From NCBI RefSeq assembly GCF_024305175.1, contig NZ_JAMWYY010000005.1, positions 6,031-70,030 on the forward strand: a stretch of DNA of 64,000 nt, in the 5' to 3' direction. The DNA is from Flavobacterium sp. Its GTDB lineage: Bacteria > Bacteroidota > Bacteroidia > Flavobacteriales > Flavobacteriaceae. Under the pieces are notes generated by a model. The model made no database searches. It had not been told where the DNA came from and saw only the letters and a program-made list of their open reading frames with translations. This document shows, piece after piece, positions 17,241 to 26,594 of the stretch (position 1 is its first letter; the number at the start of each line of letters is the position of its first letter). Both the position numbers and the translations under genes were made by a program.

Positions 17241-20200
17241 GTGAAAATAAGACTATTATACACTATACTATTACTGCTTTCAGGGTACTTCGCTAATGCG
17301 CAGGATATATCATTATACCAGCAATTTAACGGACGGTACGACTTTACATTTGTAGGCAACACGCTTAACCCGGCCGAAAACAACCCAACGGCTACATGCA
17401 CTATAAATACATCATCATCGGAAGATTTAAACCTTAATCCCGATGATGAAGTTATTGCTGCTTACCTGTACTGGGCAGGCTCGGGTTTGGGCGATTTTGA
17501 TATAAAGCTTAACGGCACTGATATAACTGCTGAACGCGATTTTCCGCTAATGGCGCTGAATACCGACGGGCAGACACGGGCTTATTTCAGCGCCTTTGCA
17601 GATGTTACCGATTTAGTACAGGCAACCGGAAACGGAACCTATACAGTTTCAGAATTAGATCTTACTGCAGTAGTTGCAGAGCAGCTTTATTGCGGCATTA
17701 AAACCAACTTTGGCGGCTGGGCCATTATAGTATTTTACTACAACCCAAACCTGCCGCTTAACCAGCTTAACCTTTACGATGGGCTTCAATATGTACCGAC
17801 AGCAATTAATATAACACTGCCAAGCCTTAATGTTATTGATAATGTTGGGGCCAAGATTGGTTTCCTTGCTTGGGAAGGCGACTCTTCATTAGCTGTAACC
17901 GAAACCCTAAGTATCAATGGTAACCCGCTTAGTAATGCGCTTAATCCTGTAAATAATGCTTTTAACGGCACAAATAGTGTTACCGGGTCAAACACGCTGT
18001 ATAACATGGACCTGGACATTTATGATATACAAAACAATATAAACATTGGCGATGAAACTGCCGATATAACCCTGCAATCCGGTCAGGATTTTGTAATGAT
18101 AAATGCAATTGTTACCAAATTAAACAGCCAGTTACCCGATGCCACCATAACCATAGATAATGCAACAACAAGCTGTAATGCAGGTTTTTTTGAAGTAAGC
18201 TATACTGTATATAACACTAATAGTACTGATGTTCTACCGGCAGGTACCCCCATAACATTCTATGCTGACGGGCAACAGGCAGGCTCAGCCGTAACAGTGG
18301 GGGCACTGCCCATAGGAGGCAGTGAAAGTGGTACGGCAATAATTACCGTGCCGGCAGGCACACCACAGGATTTCGAGTTATTGGCTGTAGTAGATGACCA
18401 GGGCAACGGGCAGGGCGGTGTAGTAACTGAAACCGACGAAGAAAATAACTTGTTTATACTGGAAGTGTCACAAATACTTTCACCACCGCTACCGGCGGTA
18501 ATACCAAATGTTATAGGCTGTGATGATGGCTCAGGTTTAGCTGTTTTTGATTTTTCGGGTTATGAAGAGTCGCTTAAAACAGAACCGGAAGATGTAGTTA
18601 CATTCTATAATTCTGAAGCTGATGCAGGCGTACCACAAAATCCTATTACAAATACCTCAGCATTCCAGTCCACAACTAACCCACAGGAAATATTTGTAAG
18701 GGTTATAAATGAGGAAGGCTGTGTTTCTATTGGTTCTTTCCTTTTAGTAACAGACGATTGCCTTTATCCCGATGGGACTATTGTAATCAATAACTTAGAC
18801 CAAAGCTGCGATTCGCGTACCATAACCCTATCCTATACCGTAAATAATTTTGACAGCCAGGATATACTGCCTGCCGGAACTCCTATCGCTATTTATAATA
18901 ACGGTATATTAATAGCAACTGCCGCTACTTTGGCAGATATGCCAATTGGCGGTTCAGAGAGTGGTACGGTTACAGTAACCATACCGGGCAGCAATTTAAA
19001 CCTGAATATTACAATTGTTGTTGACGATACAGGAAACGGGCAGGGCATAGAAACGGAAACCGACGAAACCAATAATACCGCAACATTATCCGGTACGCTA
19101 TTCGTGAGTCCTGTTATAACAGAAGTACTGCCTAACCTGACCGAGTGTGAAACGGATAATGGAACTAACATAGGTATATTCGATTTTTCAGGTTACATAG
19201 CGCTGCTTCAAAATAACCCCTCAGATATGGTTACATTCCATACTACACAAAATGATGCCAACACGGGAGATAATGATATTGCAGACCCTTCCGCTTATAT
19301 TTCTGACGGCAATAATCCGCAAACCATTTACGTTAGGCTGGAAAATGAAAGCGGTTGCTACGACACCACCAGTTTTACTCTTACTGCCATTGACTGCCTT
19401 TTCCCTGACGCTACCATAACCATAGCGGATATTATTTTGCAGTGCGACAGCCGCATTGTAACAGTAGAATTTACGGTAAATAACTTCAATAGTTTTGATA
19501 TACTTCCCGGCGGGCTGCCAATATCAATTTATATAAACGGTACTTTTTTAGAATATGCCGAAACAATACTTGATATTCCTATTGGGGGCAGCGAGAGCAG
19601 CACTATCAGCCTTGTGATACCTGATGACATCCCACTCAATTTTGATTTGCTCTTTGTTGCAGATGATATTGGTGACGGTACAGGTATGGTGGTTGAAACG
19701 AATGAAATGAATAATACCGATTCGTCACTTGTATTGCTTCCGCTTTCACCAAGCCTGCAACAGCCGGAAAGTTTAGTATCCTGCAACATAGGCTTCGGGC
19801 TGGGAATATTCGACTTTTCCGCTTATGAAGAAACGCTTAAAACCCAACCGGGCGATACTGTTTATTTTTATGCCTCAGAAGCTGATGCCAACCAGGACAG
19901 CAACCGTATTTTAAATACTTCGGCTTATAATAGTACCGCTAACCCCCAGGAAATTTTTGTAAGGGTAGATAACCAGACCTGCTACAGCTTAACCTCATTC
20001 ATGCTCAGTACTAAAAAGTGCCCTCCTACCACTTACAACTATGTTACCCCTAACGGAGACGGCTATAATGATGCATTTTTTGTAGAAGGATTGCGTAATA
20101 TCTTCCTCAACTTTAAAATGAGTATCTACAACCGTTGGGGCAGCCTGGTATGGACGGGTAACCACAGTACCGCCGACTGGGATGGTATTGCAAGCGTAGA

Positions 20201-20315
20201 TAAAGTAGGGCCTGAAGGAAACACAGTGCCTGTTGGCACCTACTATTTTGTTTTAGAATTGAACGACCCAGAGTACCCTGAACCGATTGTAGGGTGGGTT
20301 TATGTAACAAAATAA
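17241..20315 (+). CDS. Large T9SS type B surface protein with CARDB-like repeats
   Basis: This 1024-residue protein starts at GTG with a signal peptide (cut near ANA/QD). An N-terminal beta domain spans about residues 22-298 and contains GWAIIVFYYNPNLPLNQ. Three tandem units of about 205-212 residues follow (from residues 299, 510 and 722). Each joins a CARDB-like half (DILPAGTPI, IGGSESGT, ETDExNN) to a second beta half (FDFSGYEESL ... NPQEIFVRV). The end is a gliding-motility/CHU_C-type T9SS type B sorting domain (YVTPNGDGYND, YNRWGSLVW, PVGTYYFVLEL). It is probably exported by the type IX system to the cell surface as an adhesin or matrix component. No enzyme site is seen. Confidence 0.88.
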   Translation: MKIRLLYTILLLLSGYFANAQDISLYQQFNGRYDFTFVGNTLNPAENNPTATCTINTSSSEDLNLNPDDEVIAAYLYWAGSGLGDFDIKLNGTDITAERDFPLMALNTDGQTRAYFSAFADVTDLVQATGNGTYTVSELDLTAVVAEQLYCGIKTNFGGWAIIVFYYNPNLPLNQLNLYDGLQYVPTAINITLPSLNVIDNVGAKIGFLAWEGDSSLAVTETLSINGNPLSNALNPVNNAFNGTNSVTGSNTLYNMDLDIYDIQNNINIGDETADITLQSGQDFVMINAIVTKLNSQLPDATITIDNATTSCNAGFFEVSYTVYNTNSTDVLPAGTPITFYADGQQAGSAVTVGALPIGGSESGTAIITVPAGTPQDFELLAVVDDQGNGQGGVVTETDEENNLFILEVSQILSPPLPAVIPNVIGCDDGSGLAVFDFSGYEESLKTEPEDVVTFYNSEADAGVPQNPITNTSAFQSTTNPQEIFVRVINEEGCVSIGSFLLVTDDCLYPDGTIVINNLDQSCDSRTITLSYTVNNFDSQDILPAGTPIAIYNNGILIATAATLADMPIGGSESGTVTVTIPGSNLNLNITIVVDDTGNGQGIETETDETNNTATLSGTLFVSPVITEVLPNLTECETDNGTNIGIFDFSGYIALLQNNPSDMVTFHTTQNDANTGDNDIADPSAYISDGNNPQTIYVRLENESGCYDTTSFTLTAIDCLFPDATITIADIILQCDSRIVTVEFTVNNFNSFDILPGGLPISIYINGTFLEYAETILDIPIGGSESSTISLVIPDDIPLNFDLLFVADDIGDGTGMVVETNEMNNTDSSLVLLPLSPSLQQPESLVSCNIGFGLGIFDFSAYEETLKTQPGDTVYFYASEADANQDSNRILNTSAYNSTANPQEIFVRVDNQTCYSLTSFMLSTKKCPPTTYNYVTPNGDGYNDAFFVEGLRNIFLNFKMSIYNRWGSLVWTGNHSTADWDGIASVDKVGPEGNTVPVGTYYFVLELNDPEYPEPIVGWVYVTK
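18135..20015 (+). repeat. Three tandem coding repeats of about 204-212 codons
   Basis: Units start at about 18135, 18768 and 19404, each at a Pro-Asp residue pair before the TI-strand. They share LPAGTPI or LPGGLPI, IGGSESGT or IGGSESST and NPQEIFVRV-like blocks. They are diverged, so they reflect old duplications rather than recent slippage. Confidence 0.7.
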
Positions 20316-20316
20316 A

Positions 20317-20916
20317 TCATCTGCTTAACGGTGGTAAGGCCCATTTATAATAAACTGCCATTAGCCTTACGGCAATTATAATACCCGAAGTAAGCAGGTA
20401 CACAAGTGTTTGCGGCACGTTGAGCCATAACAGTAAAAAGAAAAGCATACCGCCCAGCAGGCAAATGGTTGCATAAATCTCTTTTCGGAAAATAACGGGT
20501 ATTTCGTTACATAGTATATCGCGTATTACACCGCCAAAGCAGGCCGTCATGGTACCAAGCGCAATGCATATAACCGGGTGCAGGGCTGCCTCCAGTCCTT
20601 TTTCGAGGCCTATCAGCGTAAAAACACCAAGACCGATAGTATCAAACAAAAATAAAGAAGTACGAAGCCTGTCCAGCTTTCTGCGGAACAGCAAAGCAAT
20701 AAAAAAACCTGCAATAATAACATATACATACGTCAGGTCGCGCATCCACCCTACGGGTGTACGCCCAATCAGGACATCGCGTAGTGTACCCCCACCCACT
20801 GCTGTTACAAAGGCAATGACGAAAACGCCAAACGGATCCATTTTTTTATTAATAGCCGTTAGCACGCCCGATATGGCAAACGCCATAGTACCCAAAACAT
20901 CCAGCAGGTGGAACAT
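20317..20916 (-). CDS. TRIC-type (UPF0126) membrane cation channel protein
   Basis: A 199-residue protein with about seven transmembrane helices and the duplicated signature of the YicG/TRIC family: GTMAFAISGVLTA and GGGTLRDVLIGRTPVGWM in the first half, GTMTACFGGVIRDILCNEIPV in the second. Prokaryotic TRIC homologues form trimeric monovalent cation channels in the inner membrane. The exact ion and role are unknown. Its ATG overlaps the stop of the RDD gene in a TAATG junction, showing translational coupling. Confidence 0.9.
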   Translation of the reverse strand: MFHLLDVLGTMAFAISGVLTAINKKMDPFGVFVIAFVTAVGGGTLRDVLIGRTPVGWMRDLTYVYVIIAGFFIALLFRRKLDRLRTSLFLFDTIGLGVFTLIGLEKGLEAALHPVICIALGTMTACFGGVIRDILCNEIPVIFRKEIYATICLLGGMLFFLLLWLNVPQTLVYLLTSGIIIAVRLMAVYYKWALPPLSR

Positions 20917-21659
20917 TACATTTTTTGTGTATAGTAGTTATAATCGTTCAGCACGGTTTCTATAAAAGCAGTAGCGTTAGCAGAAACCGATTTTATACCT
21001 GTAACCTTTTCAATCTTGTCCTGCAGTTTTTCTATCATGGCCCAGTCGGTTGTTTTCAGGCTGGTTTCATAGGTTTCCTTAATAATCCGCATATCATTAT
21101 CACTCAGCTTTATAACCATCGGGTAAACCGGAATATAGCGGTCGTCAAGCTCACGCAGTATGGTATGGTTAATGTTAATATTATTTTTAAGGCTTATTAC
21201 GGCTGTACCGGCTGCCATATCGCCCAGGCGCTGCGATTTTTTATTAACCATCATGGCTATAACAGCAACAAAAGACAATGGGAACGTAACCTCTACCAAC
21301 CTGAAAATCCAACGGATCAGGTAGTCGCCAAACCCGGCCTGGTAACCGTCTATCTTTATCACTTTAATTTTCATGATGCGCTTGCCAAGCGTTTGCCCTT
21401 CCATAAGGCTTTCCAGCACAAGGGTATAAAACATTACAGGCAGGTAAAAAATAAGTGAAATAGCTCTGGCCGACCATGTATCCATTTCATTTAAAAGATC
21501 ATTAAGTCCCGTAACCCTGAAAAGTACTCCGTATATTATAACACAGTAGGCTATCCAGATAACCAGATCGAGCAGGTAGGCAAGAATGCGTTCTCCTACG
21601 GTTGCCGCATTAAAATTTATATTAACATTTTGTGTGGTGGTTATTGATAGTTCTGACAT
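20916..21659 (-). CDS. RDD family membrane protein
   Basis: The 247 residues contain an RDD domain at about 18-150. FNAATVGERILAYLLDLVIW carries the conserved Arg and Asp, and MEGQTLGKRIMKIKVIK the second motif; three membrane helices are predicted. The C-terminal 90 residues are soluble and helical. RDD genes often stand beside SpoIIM and MoxR/DUF58 genes in Bacteroidetes, and here the RDD gene is divergent from that operon, with only 21 bases between the starts. A shared role in envelope maintenance is possible. RDD proteins have also been linked to ion transport, which the adjacent TRIC gene would suit. Confidence 0.87.
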   Translation of the reverse strand: MSELSITTTQNVNINFNAATVGERILAYLLDLVIWIAYCVIIYGVLFRVTGLNDLLNEMDTWSARAISLIFYLPVMFYTLVLESLMEGQTLGKRIMKIKVIKIDGYQAGFGDYLIRWIFRLVEVTFPLSFVAVIAMMVNKKSQRLGDMAAGTAVISLKNNININHTILRELDDRYIPVYPMVIKLSDNDMRIIKETYETSLKTTDWAMIEKLQDKIEKVTGIKSVSANATAFIETVLNDYNYYTQKM

Positions 21660-21680
21660 ATTTTATATTTTAGCCTTTGT

Positions 21681-22658
21681 ATGAGAGAAGCTGCGTTTAT
21701 AAAACAAAATAAAGAAAAATGGCTTGAATTTGAGCAGGCTATTTTCGGTAAAACTAAAAAAAAACCGGATGAGCTTGCCAGCCTCTACATCCATCTGGTA
21801 AACGACCTATCATACGCACAGACCTATTACCCTAAAAGCAAGACAGTTACCTATCTTAATCATCTTGCTTCTGTCATATACCAGAAAATCTATAAAACCA
21901 AACGTGAAGAGACCAACAGGCTGGTGCATTTCTTTAAAACCGAAGCCCCGCTTATTGTGTACCGCAACAGGCGCTATGTACTTTATGCGTTTATTCTTTT
22001 CTTTTTGTTTACGGCCATAGGGGCAGTATCTGCCGCTAACGATGGCTCTTTCGTAAGGCTTATCATGGGTGATTATTACGTAAACATGACACTCGAAAAC
22101 ATTAAAGAAGGAAACCCGGTTGCCGTATATAAAAGCGGCAGCAACTGGGGCAGCGCCATAGGTATAACACTAAATAACCTAAAGGTTGGGCTGTTGTCTT
22201 TTGCGGCAGGTATTTTTGCAGGATTTGGTACGGGCTATATATTGCTGCAAAACTGCATTATGCTGGGTTCATTCCAGTATTTCTTTTATGAGCAGGATGT
22301 GTTTTGGGAAAGTGTTCGCGGTATTTGGATACACGGCGCAATGGAAATATTTGCCATAGTGATAGAAGCGGCGGCAGGTTTTGTATTAGGGGCATCTATA
22401 TTATTTCCTAAAACCTACTCACGCACTGCCTCATTAAAAACCGGATTTAAAGACGGTGTAAAAATAGTACTGAGCACAATGCCCTTTACATTTGCCGCCG
22501 GCATGCTGGAAGGCTTTGTTACGCGCTACTCGCTGGATATGCCACGGGCACTTAATATATTTATAATATTGTTTACACTCTCGGTTATATCCTGGTATTT
22601 CCTGATATATCCTTTCCGGGTAAATAAAAAAATGAAAGCTAATGTTCCAGCTATTTAA
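21681..22658 (+). CDS. SpoIIM-like (stage II sporulation protein M family) membrane protein
   Basis: A 325-residue protein with a helical cytoplasmic N-terminus (about 1-95) and five or six transmembrane helices. It includes the family pattern NNLKVGLLSFAAGIFAGFGTGYILLQN and GIWIHGAMEIFAIVIEAAAG. The organism does not sporulate in any way visible here, so this is the DUF95/SpoIIM family used outside sporulation. It leads the operon to membrane protein, DUF4129, DUF4350, MoxR and DUF58. The next gene starts inside its last 17 bases. Confidence 0.87.
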   Translation: MREAAFIKQNKEKWLEFEQAIFGKTKKKPDELASLYIHLVNDLSYAQTYYPKSKTVTYLNHLASVIYQKIYKTKREETNRLVHFFKTEAPLIVYRNRRYVLYAFILFFLFTAIGAVSAANDGSFVRLIMGDYYVNMTLENIKEGNPVAVYKSGSNWGSAIGITLNNLKVGLLSFAAGIFAGFGTGYILLQNCIMLGSFQYFFYEQDVFWESVRGIWIHGAMEIFAIVIEAAAGFVLGASILFPKTYSRTASLKTGFKDGVKIVLSTMPFTFAAGMLEGFVTRYSLDMPRALNIFIILFTLSVISWYFLIYPFRVNKKMKANVPAI

Positions 22659-23580
22659 AAAGAGGAATTTTAATAGTATTTTTAATGACACCTTTAGTTT
22701 TTTCAGGGTTACAGGTAAAAACTACTTTAGCAATTACATAAAAATTGCCGGCGGCTTTTTGCTGGTGCTTATCGTGCTTGTTTACCTGGGTGCCAAGGTA
22801 TTTTTTGAAGGGCTCTTTACAAGGTTTACCAACCCGCAGCAGGATCAGTTACTGGAAAGCTATTTTTACGACAATACTGGCTTTTTTATAGCTGCAGCTA
22901 TTTTTTGCGGTATCCTTATCTTGGTATTAAGCGCTATAAACTATGCCTTCCCGGTGGTTTACCTGCGTATTATGGAAACAAAACCCTCTCCCACAACAGG
23001 TGAGCTTGTTAGCGGCATTAAAAAAAGTTTTGGTAAGGTCATTATCTTCTCACTGCTTTCACTAATTACATTTTTACCTATAGCAGCTATACTGGGTGTT
23101 ATTTGCGTGTTACTGATAATGATACTTATAGGCATACCTGTTGCATTGTTTGTTTTTGCTTTTATGAGTTGCTGGGTGTTGCAGTCGTTCTATGACTATC
23201 TTAACAATAACAACGGCTTTTTTACCGCCATGAGAAATGGCTATAATAATGTGTTTTCTAACTTTTGGGCACACACAGGCTCTACCGCAATATTTATTAT
23301 AATTCTTTATGTGGTACAAACCATAACATCGCTCATCCCATATATAATTGGTGGTTTTCTTACCCTTACAGAAGTACAGGGGCCGGAAGACCAGACTGAT
23401 GCACTGTCAACTTTAGGTGTGCTGATGCTGGTTTCCTTTCTTATATCGTCGGTGGTGGGTTACCTGCTTACCAATGTGCTTTTAATAAACCAGGGAATGA
23501 TATATTACAGCAGCAGGGAAAATATAGAGAATAACTCGCTGCACTCTGACATTGACCTAATAGGAACAGACATTGAATAA
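22642..23580 (+). CDS. Polytopic membrane protein of the MoxR operon
   Basis: The 312-residue protein has about six hydrophobic helices (near residues 32-52, 84-108, 130-165, 195-222, 255-280) and a short charged C-terminus. I do not recognise a named domain. Overlaps on both sides (17 bases with the SpoIIM-like gene, 8 bases with the DUF4129 gene) tie it to the operon. It presumably helps assemble or anchor the envelope complex encoded by the operon. Confidence 0.75.
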   Translation: MFQLFKKRNFNSIFNDTFSFFRVTGKNYFSNYIKIAGGFLLVLIVLVYLGAKVFFEGLFTRFTNPQQDQLLESYFYDNTGFFIAAAIFCGILILVLSAINYAFPVVYLRIMETKPSPTTGELVSGIKKSFGKVIIFSLLSLITFLPIAAILGVICVLLIMILIGIPVALFVFAFMSCWVLQSFYDYLNNNNGFFTAMRNGYNNVFSNFWAHTGSTAIFIIILYVVQTITSLIPYIIGGFLTLTEVQGPEDQTDALSTLGVLMLVSFLISSVVGYLLTNVLLINQGMIYYSSRENIENNSLHSDIDLIGTDIE

Positions 23581-24331
23581 ATATTTTATATATATACTGC
23601 TGCTATTTGCAGCTACCGCATATCCTTCGCCACAATTACAGGTTGCCGACTCTGTTGCAACCTATACTGCAGTAGCAGCCGATAGTGCTGCTGTGGCTTC
23701 ACCTCCCGCTTTTACCCCGCGAAGCTTTAATGATGATTTTAAAGATACCTATAGCGATGGCGAGTTTAGGTATGAAACCAAAACAAGGGCTAAATCGGCA
23801 TGGGATCGCTTTTGGGAAGCAGTTGGCAAATTTTTACGCGATCTTTTCGGAGCCGGTGAAGAAGGTGCCAATTCAGGTATTATGTCGTACCTCGGTTATT
23901 TACTTGCAGGGGGTATAGTGCTTTTTGCGGTATATATGATTGTAAAAGCCGTTCTTAACAAAGAAAGCGGATGGATATTTGGTAGGTCAGCTAAGAATAT
24001 AGCCACACATGACCTTACTGAAGAAGATATCCGACAGATGGATTTCCCTTCACTGATAGAAGAAACACGCCAGTCTGCCAACTACCGCCTTGCCATACGC
24101 TATTATTACCTGTGGCTGCTTAAAAAAATGTCGGTAAAAGAAATAATAAACTGGCACTGGGATAAGACCAACTCTGAGTATGCCTATGAAATTAAAGACA
24201 GCAGCCTGAGAAAGGAGTTTGAGTACCTTTCCTACCTATATGATTACAGTTGGTATGGAGAATTCCCTATAGATGAAACTGCATTTATTAAAGCGGAGAA
24301 AGCGTTCCGTAAAACTATAAATACAATATAA
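23573..24331 (+). CDS. DUF4129 domain protein
   Basis: A 252-residue protein with a signal-like N-terminus, a membrane helix at about 105-125 and a C-terminal DUF4129 domain (YRLAIRYYYLWLLKKM, then FEYLSYLYDYSWYGEF). The start codon is TTG, overlapping the previous stop; there is no ATG before the signal segment, so I keep it. DUF4129 proteins usually partner MoxR ATPases and DUF58 proteins, and often contain transglutaminase-like regions, which this short version lacks. A membrane-bound partner of the MoxR system is the likely role. Confidence 0.82.
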   Translation: MNKYFIYILLLFAATAYPSPQLQVADSVATYTAVAADSAAVASPPAFTPRSFNDDFKDTYSDGEFRYETKTRAKSAWDRFWEAVGKFLRDLFGAGEEGANSGIMSYLGYLLAGGIVLFAVYMIVKAVLNKESGWIFGRSAKNIATHDLTEEDIRQMDFPSLIEETRQSANYRLAIRYYYLWLLKKMSVKEIINWHWDKTNSEYAYEIKDSSLRKEFEYLSYLYDYSWYGEFPIDETAFIKAEKAFRKTINTI

Positions 24332-24333
24332 AG

Positions 24334-25521
24334 ATGAACAGGAAAGTCAGTATTTATGTTGTATTAATTGTAGTCGTGCTCGCGATAATAATAATTATTG
24401 ATGCAACCCGCCCAAAACCTGTTGACTGGTCACAAACTTATGACCCAAATGATAAAATACCTTTCGGCCTGTTTGTGTTTGATAAAGAGTTGCCTGCCCT
24501 TTTTGACGGGCATGATGTAAATAAATTCAATATTACGCCATACGAGTATTTTGATGGGCAGTATGATTATGAAACAAAAGAATATACTGCACACGGCTCT
24601 TTTATAGCTATTTCTGCCCTTAACAATCTGGATGCAGAATCGGCAATGGAACTAATCTATTTTGCAGAACATGGCAACACGGTTTTTCTGAGCATGCATG
24701 AGTTCCCGCAAAAAATTTTAGATACGCTGAAAGTTGAAACACAATCTGTTTATTATTTAACAGATTCAATTTCAACTTACATTAACACGGCAAAGGCTGG
24801 CAAATATTATTTAAAAGAAGGAGCATCGCCTGTTTATTTTAAATCAATAGACACTGCCGCTACAACTGTTTTAGGCTATCAGGAAATCATTGATCAGAAA
24901 CAGGTTAACTATATAAGCGTGCCGTTTGGCGATGGTAATTTTTTACTGCACACACAGCCTGCCGCTTTCAGTAATTTCCACCTGCTGAAAGACGACCATT
25001 ATAAATATGCACAGGATATATTGTCTTATATGCCGGAGGCAGATGTGTACTGGAACACCGGCAGTAACTTAAACGAACGTATATCGGGTTCGCCACTGCG
25101 TTACATATTAAACCAGCCTGCGCTGCATGCGGCTTTCTGGGTTGCCTTCTGGAGCCTTATTATCTTTATGTTCTTTAACGCCAAAAGAAAGCAACGCATA
25201 GTGCCCGAAACAGAGCCGCTTAAAAACACCACGATAGATTTTACAAAAACAATAGGTAACCTGTACTACCAGGAAAAAGACCACCGCAACATTATAGATA
25301 AAAAAATTATCTATTTTCTTGAGAAGATACGCAATGAATACCTTATAGATACTTATTCGCTTGATGATGCATTTGCTGAAAAGCTGCACCTTAAGTCGGG
25401 CAAACCATTAGAGGACATTGAGAAAATTATTAATTTAATAAAGAAACACCGCCGGCAGTTTGCAAGTACTGAGGCTGATGTAATAGAAATTAACAAAGCA
25501 ATTGAAAAACTGAGGTTATGA
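24334..25521 (+). CDS. DUF4350 domain protein
   Basis: The 395 residues start with a membrane helix (about 4-23), followed by a periplasmic DUF4350 region (PKPVDWSQTYDPNDKIPFGLF, and SLSMHEF-like strands). A second helix lies near 262-280, with a cytoplasmic helical tail after it. The family resembles the GATase-like fold of ABC transporter accessory proteins (GldG-like), but no catalytic residues are known. The stop overlaps the MoxR start (ATGA), so the genes are translationally coupled. Confidence 0.83.
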   Translation: MNRKVSIYVVLIVVVLAIIIIIDATRPKPVDWSQTYDPNDKIPFGLFVFDKELPALFDGHDVNKFNITPYEYFDGQYDYETKEYTAHGSFIAISALNNLDAESAMELIYFAEHGNTVFLSMHEFPQKILDTLKVETQSVYYLTDSISTYINTAKAGKYYLKEGASPVYFKSIDTAATTVLGYQEIIDQKQVNYISVPFGDGNFLLHTQPAAFSNFHLLKDDHYKYAQDILSYMPEADVYWNTGSNLNERISGSPLRYILNQPALHAAFWVAFWSLIIFMFFNAKRKQRIVPETEPLKNTTIDFTKTIGNLYYQEKDHRNIIDKKIIYFLEKIRNEYLIDTYSLDDAFAEKLHLKSGKPLEDIEKIINLIKKHRRQFASTEADVIEINKAIEKLRL

Positions 25522-26594
25522 CAGAATTTGAAAATAACAATCCTGAAACAAACGGATATAACGACCCGATACCACAACAGCCTGAAAACACCGGAGGTGA
25601 AGCTGTTACAGGCAATGACGAAAATATTAACTTTGAGTCGCGCCTCGACCTTGCCGAACTGCAGCAGGGCATAGAAGCTATAAGGCAGGAAATAAGCACT
25701 GTTATTGTGGGTCAGCAAAAAATGATAGACAGGCTGCTTGTTGCCATACTGGCAAACGGGCATGTATTGCTTGAGGGTGTTCCCGGCGTGGCAAAAACCA
25801 TAACGGCAAAACTCCTTGCAAAGACATTGTCGCTGGATTTTAGCAGGATACAGTTTACGCCCGATTTAATGCCTTCGGATATCCTGGGTACATCGGTATT
25901 TGACCTTTCCAAGTCAACATTTGATTTTAAAAAAGGCCCTATTTTCTCCAATTTTGTACTGATTGACGAGATTAACCGTGCGCCTGCAAAAACCCAGGCT
26001 GCACTGTTTGAAGTAATGGAAGAAAGGCAGATAACCGTAGAGGGTACCTGCTACGAGATGGAAGCCCCTTTCCTTACCATTGCCACGCAAAACCCAATTG
26101 AGCAGGAAGGTACTTACAGGCTGCCGGAAGCACAGTTAGACCGTTTCCTTTTTAAAATTACCATTGAGTATCCTAACCTTGAGGAGGAAATATCCATACT
26201 GCAACGCGAAAATGCATTGCAGGAACGCAGCAAGCTCGAAAATATTAAGCCCATACTGAACAGCGAACAGATAGTTAAGTACCAGGCACTGGTTAAGCAC
26301 ATTGTCGTAGAGCCGCAGCTGATACAGTATATCGCCCGCATAGTAACCAATACGCGTGAAAATGCATTCCTGTACCTGGGTGCTTCTCCGCGTGCTTCTA
26401 TTGCTATACTAAACGCGGCAAAAGGCTATGCGGCATTAAGGGGCAGGGACTTTGTAACCCCAGAAGATATTAAAGAAGCAGCAGTGCCTGTATTGCAGCA
26501 CCGTGTTGTGGTAGCACCGGAACGTGAAATGGAGGGCCTTACCAGCCAGGAAATTATAAAGCAGATAATTGATACTGTAGAAATACCGCGCTAA
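25518..26594 (+). CDS. MoxR-family AAA+ ATPase
   Basis: A 358-residue AAA+ protein with an acidic leader of about 45 residues. Walker A is GVPGVAKT, Walker B is FVLIDEINRAP, sensor 1 is LTIATQNPIEQEGTYRLPEAQ, and an arginine-rich sensor 2 region (GASPRAS) sits near the end. MoxR ATPases act as chaperones that assemble or activate von Willebrand factor A proteins and their metal-dependent partners. The direct partner here should be the DUF58 protein, whose start overlaps this stop (TAATG). Bat-type vWA proteins are not in the window. Confidence 0.93.
   Translation: MTEFENNNPETNGYNDPIPQQPENTGGEAVTGNDENINFESRLDLAELQQGIEAIRQEISTVIVGQQKMIDRLLVAILANGHVLLEGVPGVAKTITAKLLAKTLSLDFSRIQFTPDLMPSDILGTSVFDLSKSTFDFKKGPIFSNFVLIDEINRAPAKTQAALFEVMEERQITVEGTCYEMEAPFLTIATQNPIEQEGTYRLPEAQLDRFLFKITIEYPNLEEEISILQRENALQERSKLENIKPILNSEQIVKYQALVKHIVVEPQLIQYIARIVTNTRENAFLYLGASPRASIAILNAAKGYAALRGRDFVTPEDIKEAAVPVLQHRVVVAPEREMEGLTSQEIIKQIIDTVEIPR

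Noticed and set aside
20925-21458. 177-residue plus-strand ORF over the RDD gene
   Set aside because: Antisense to a motif-supported RDD gene; low-complexity composition, no promoter.
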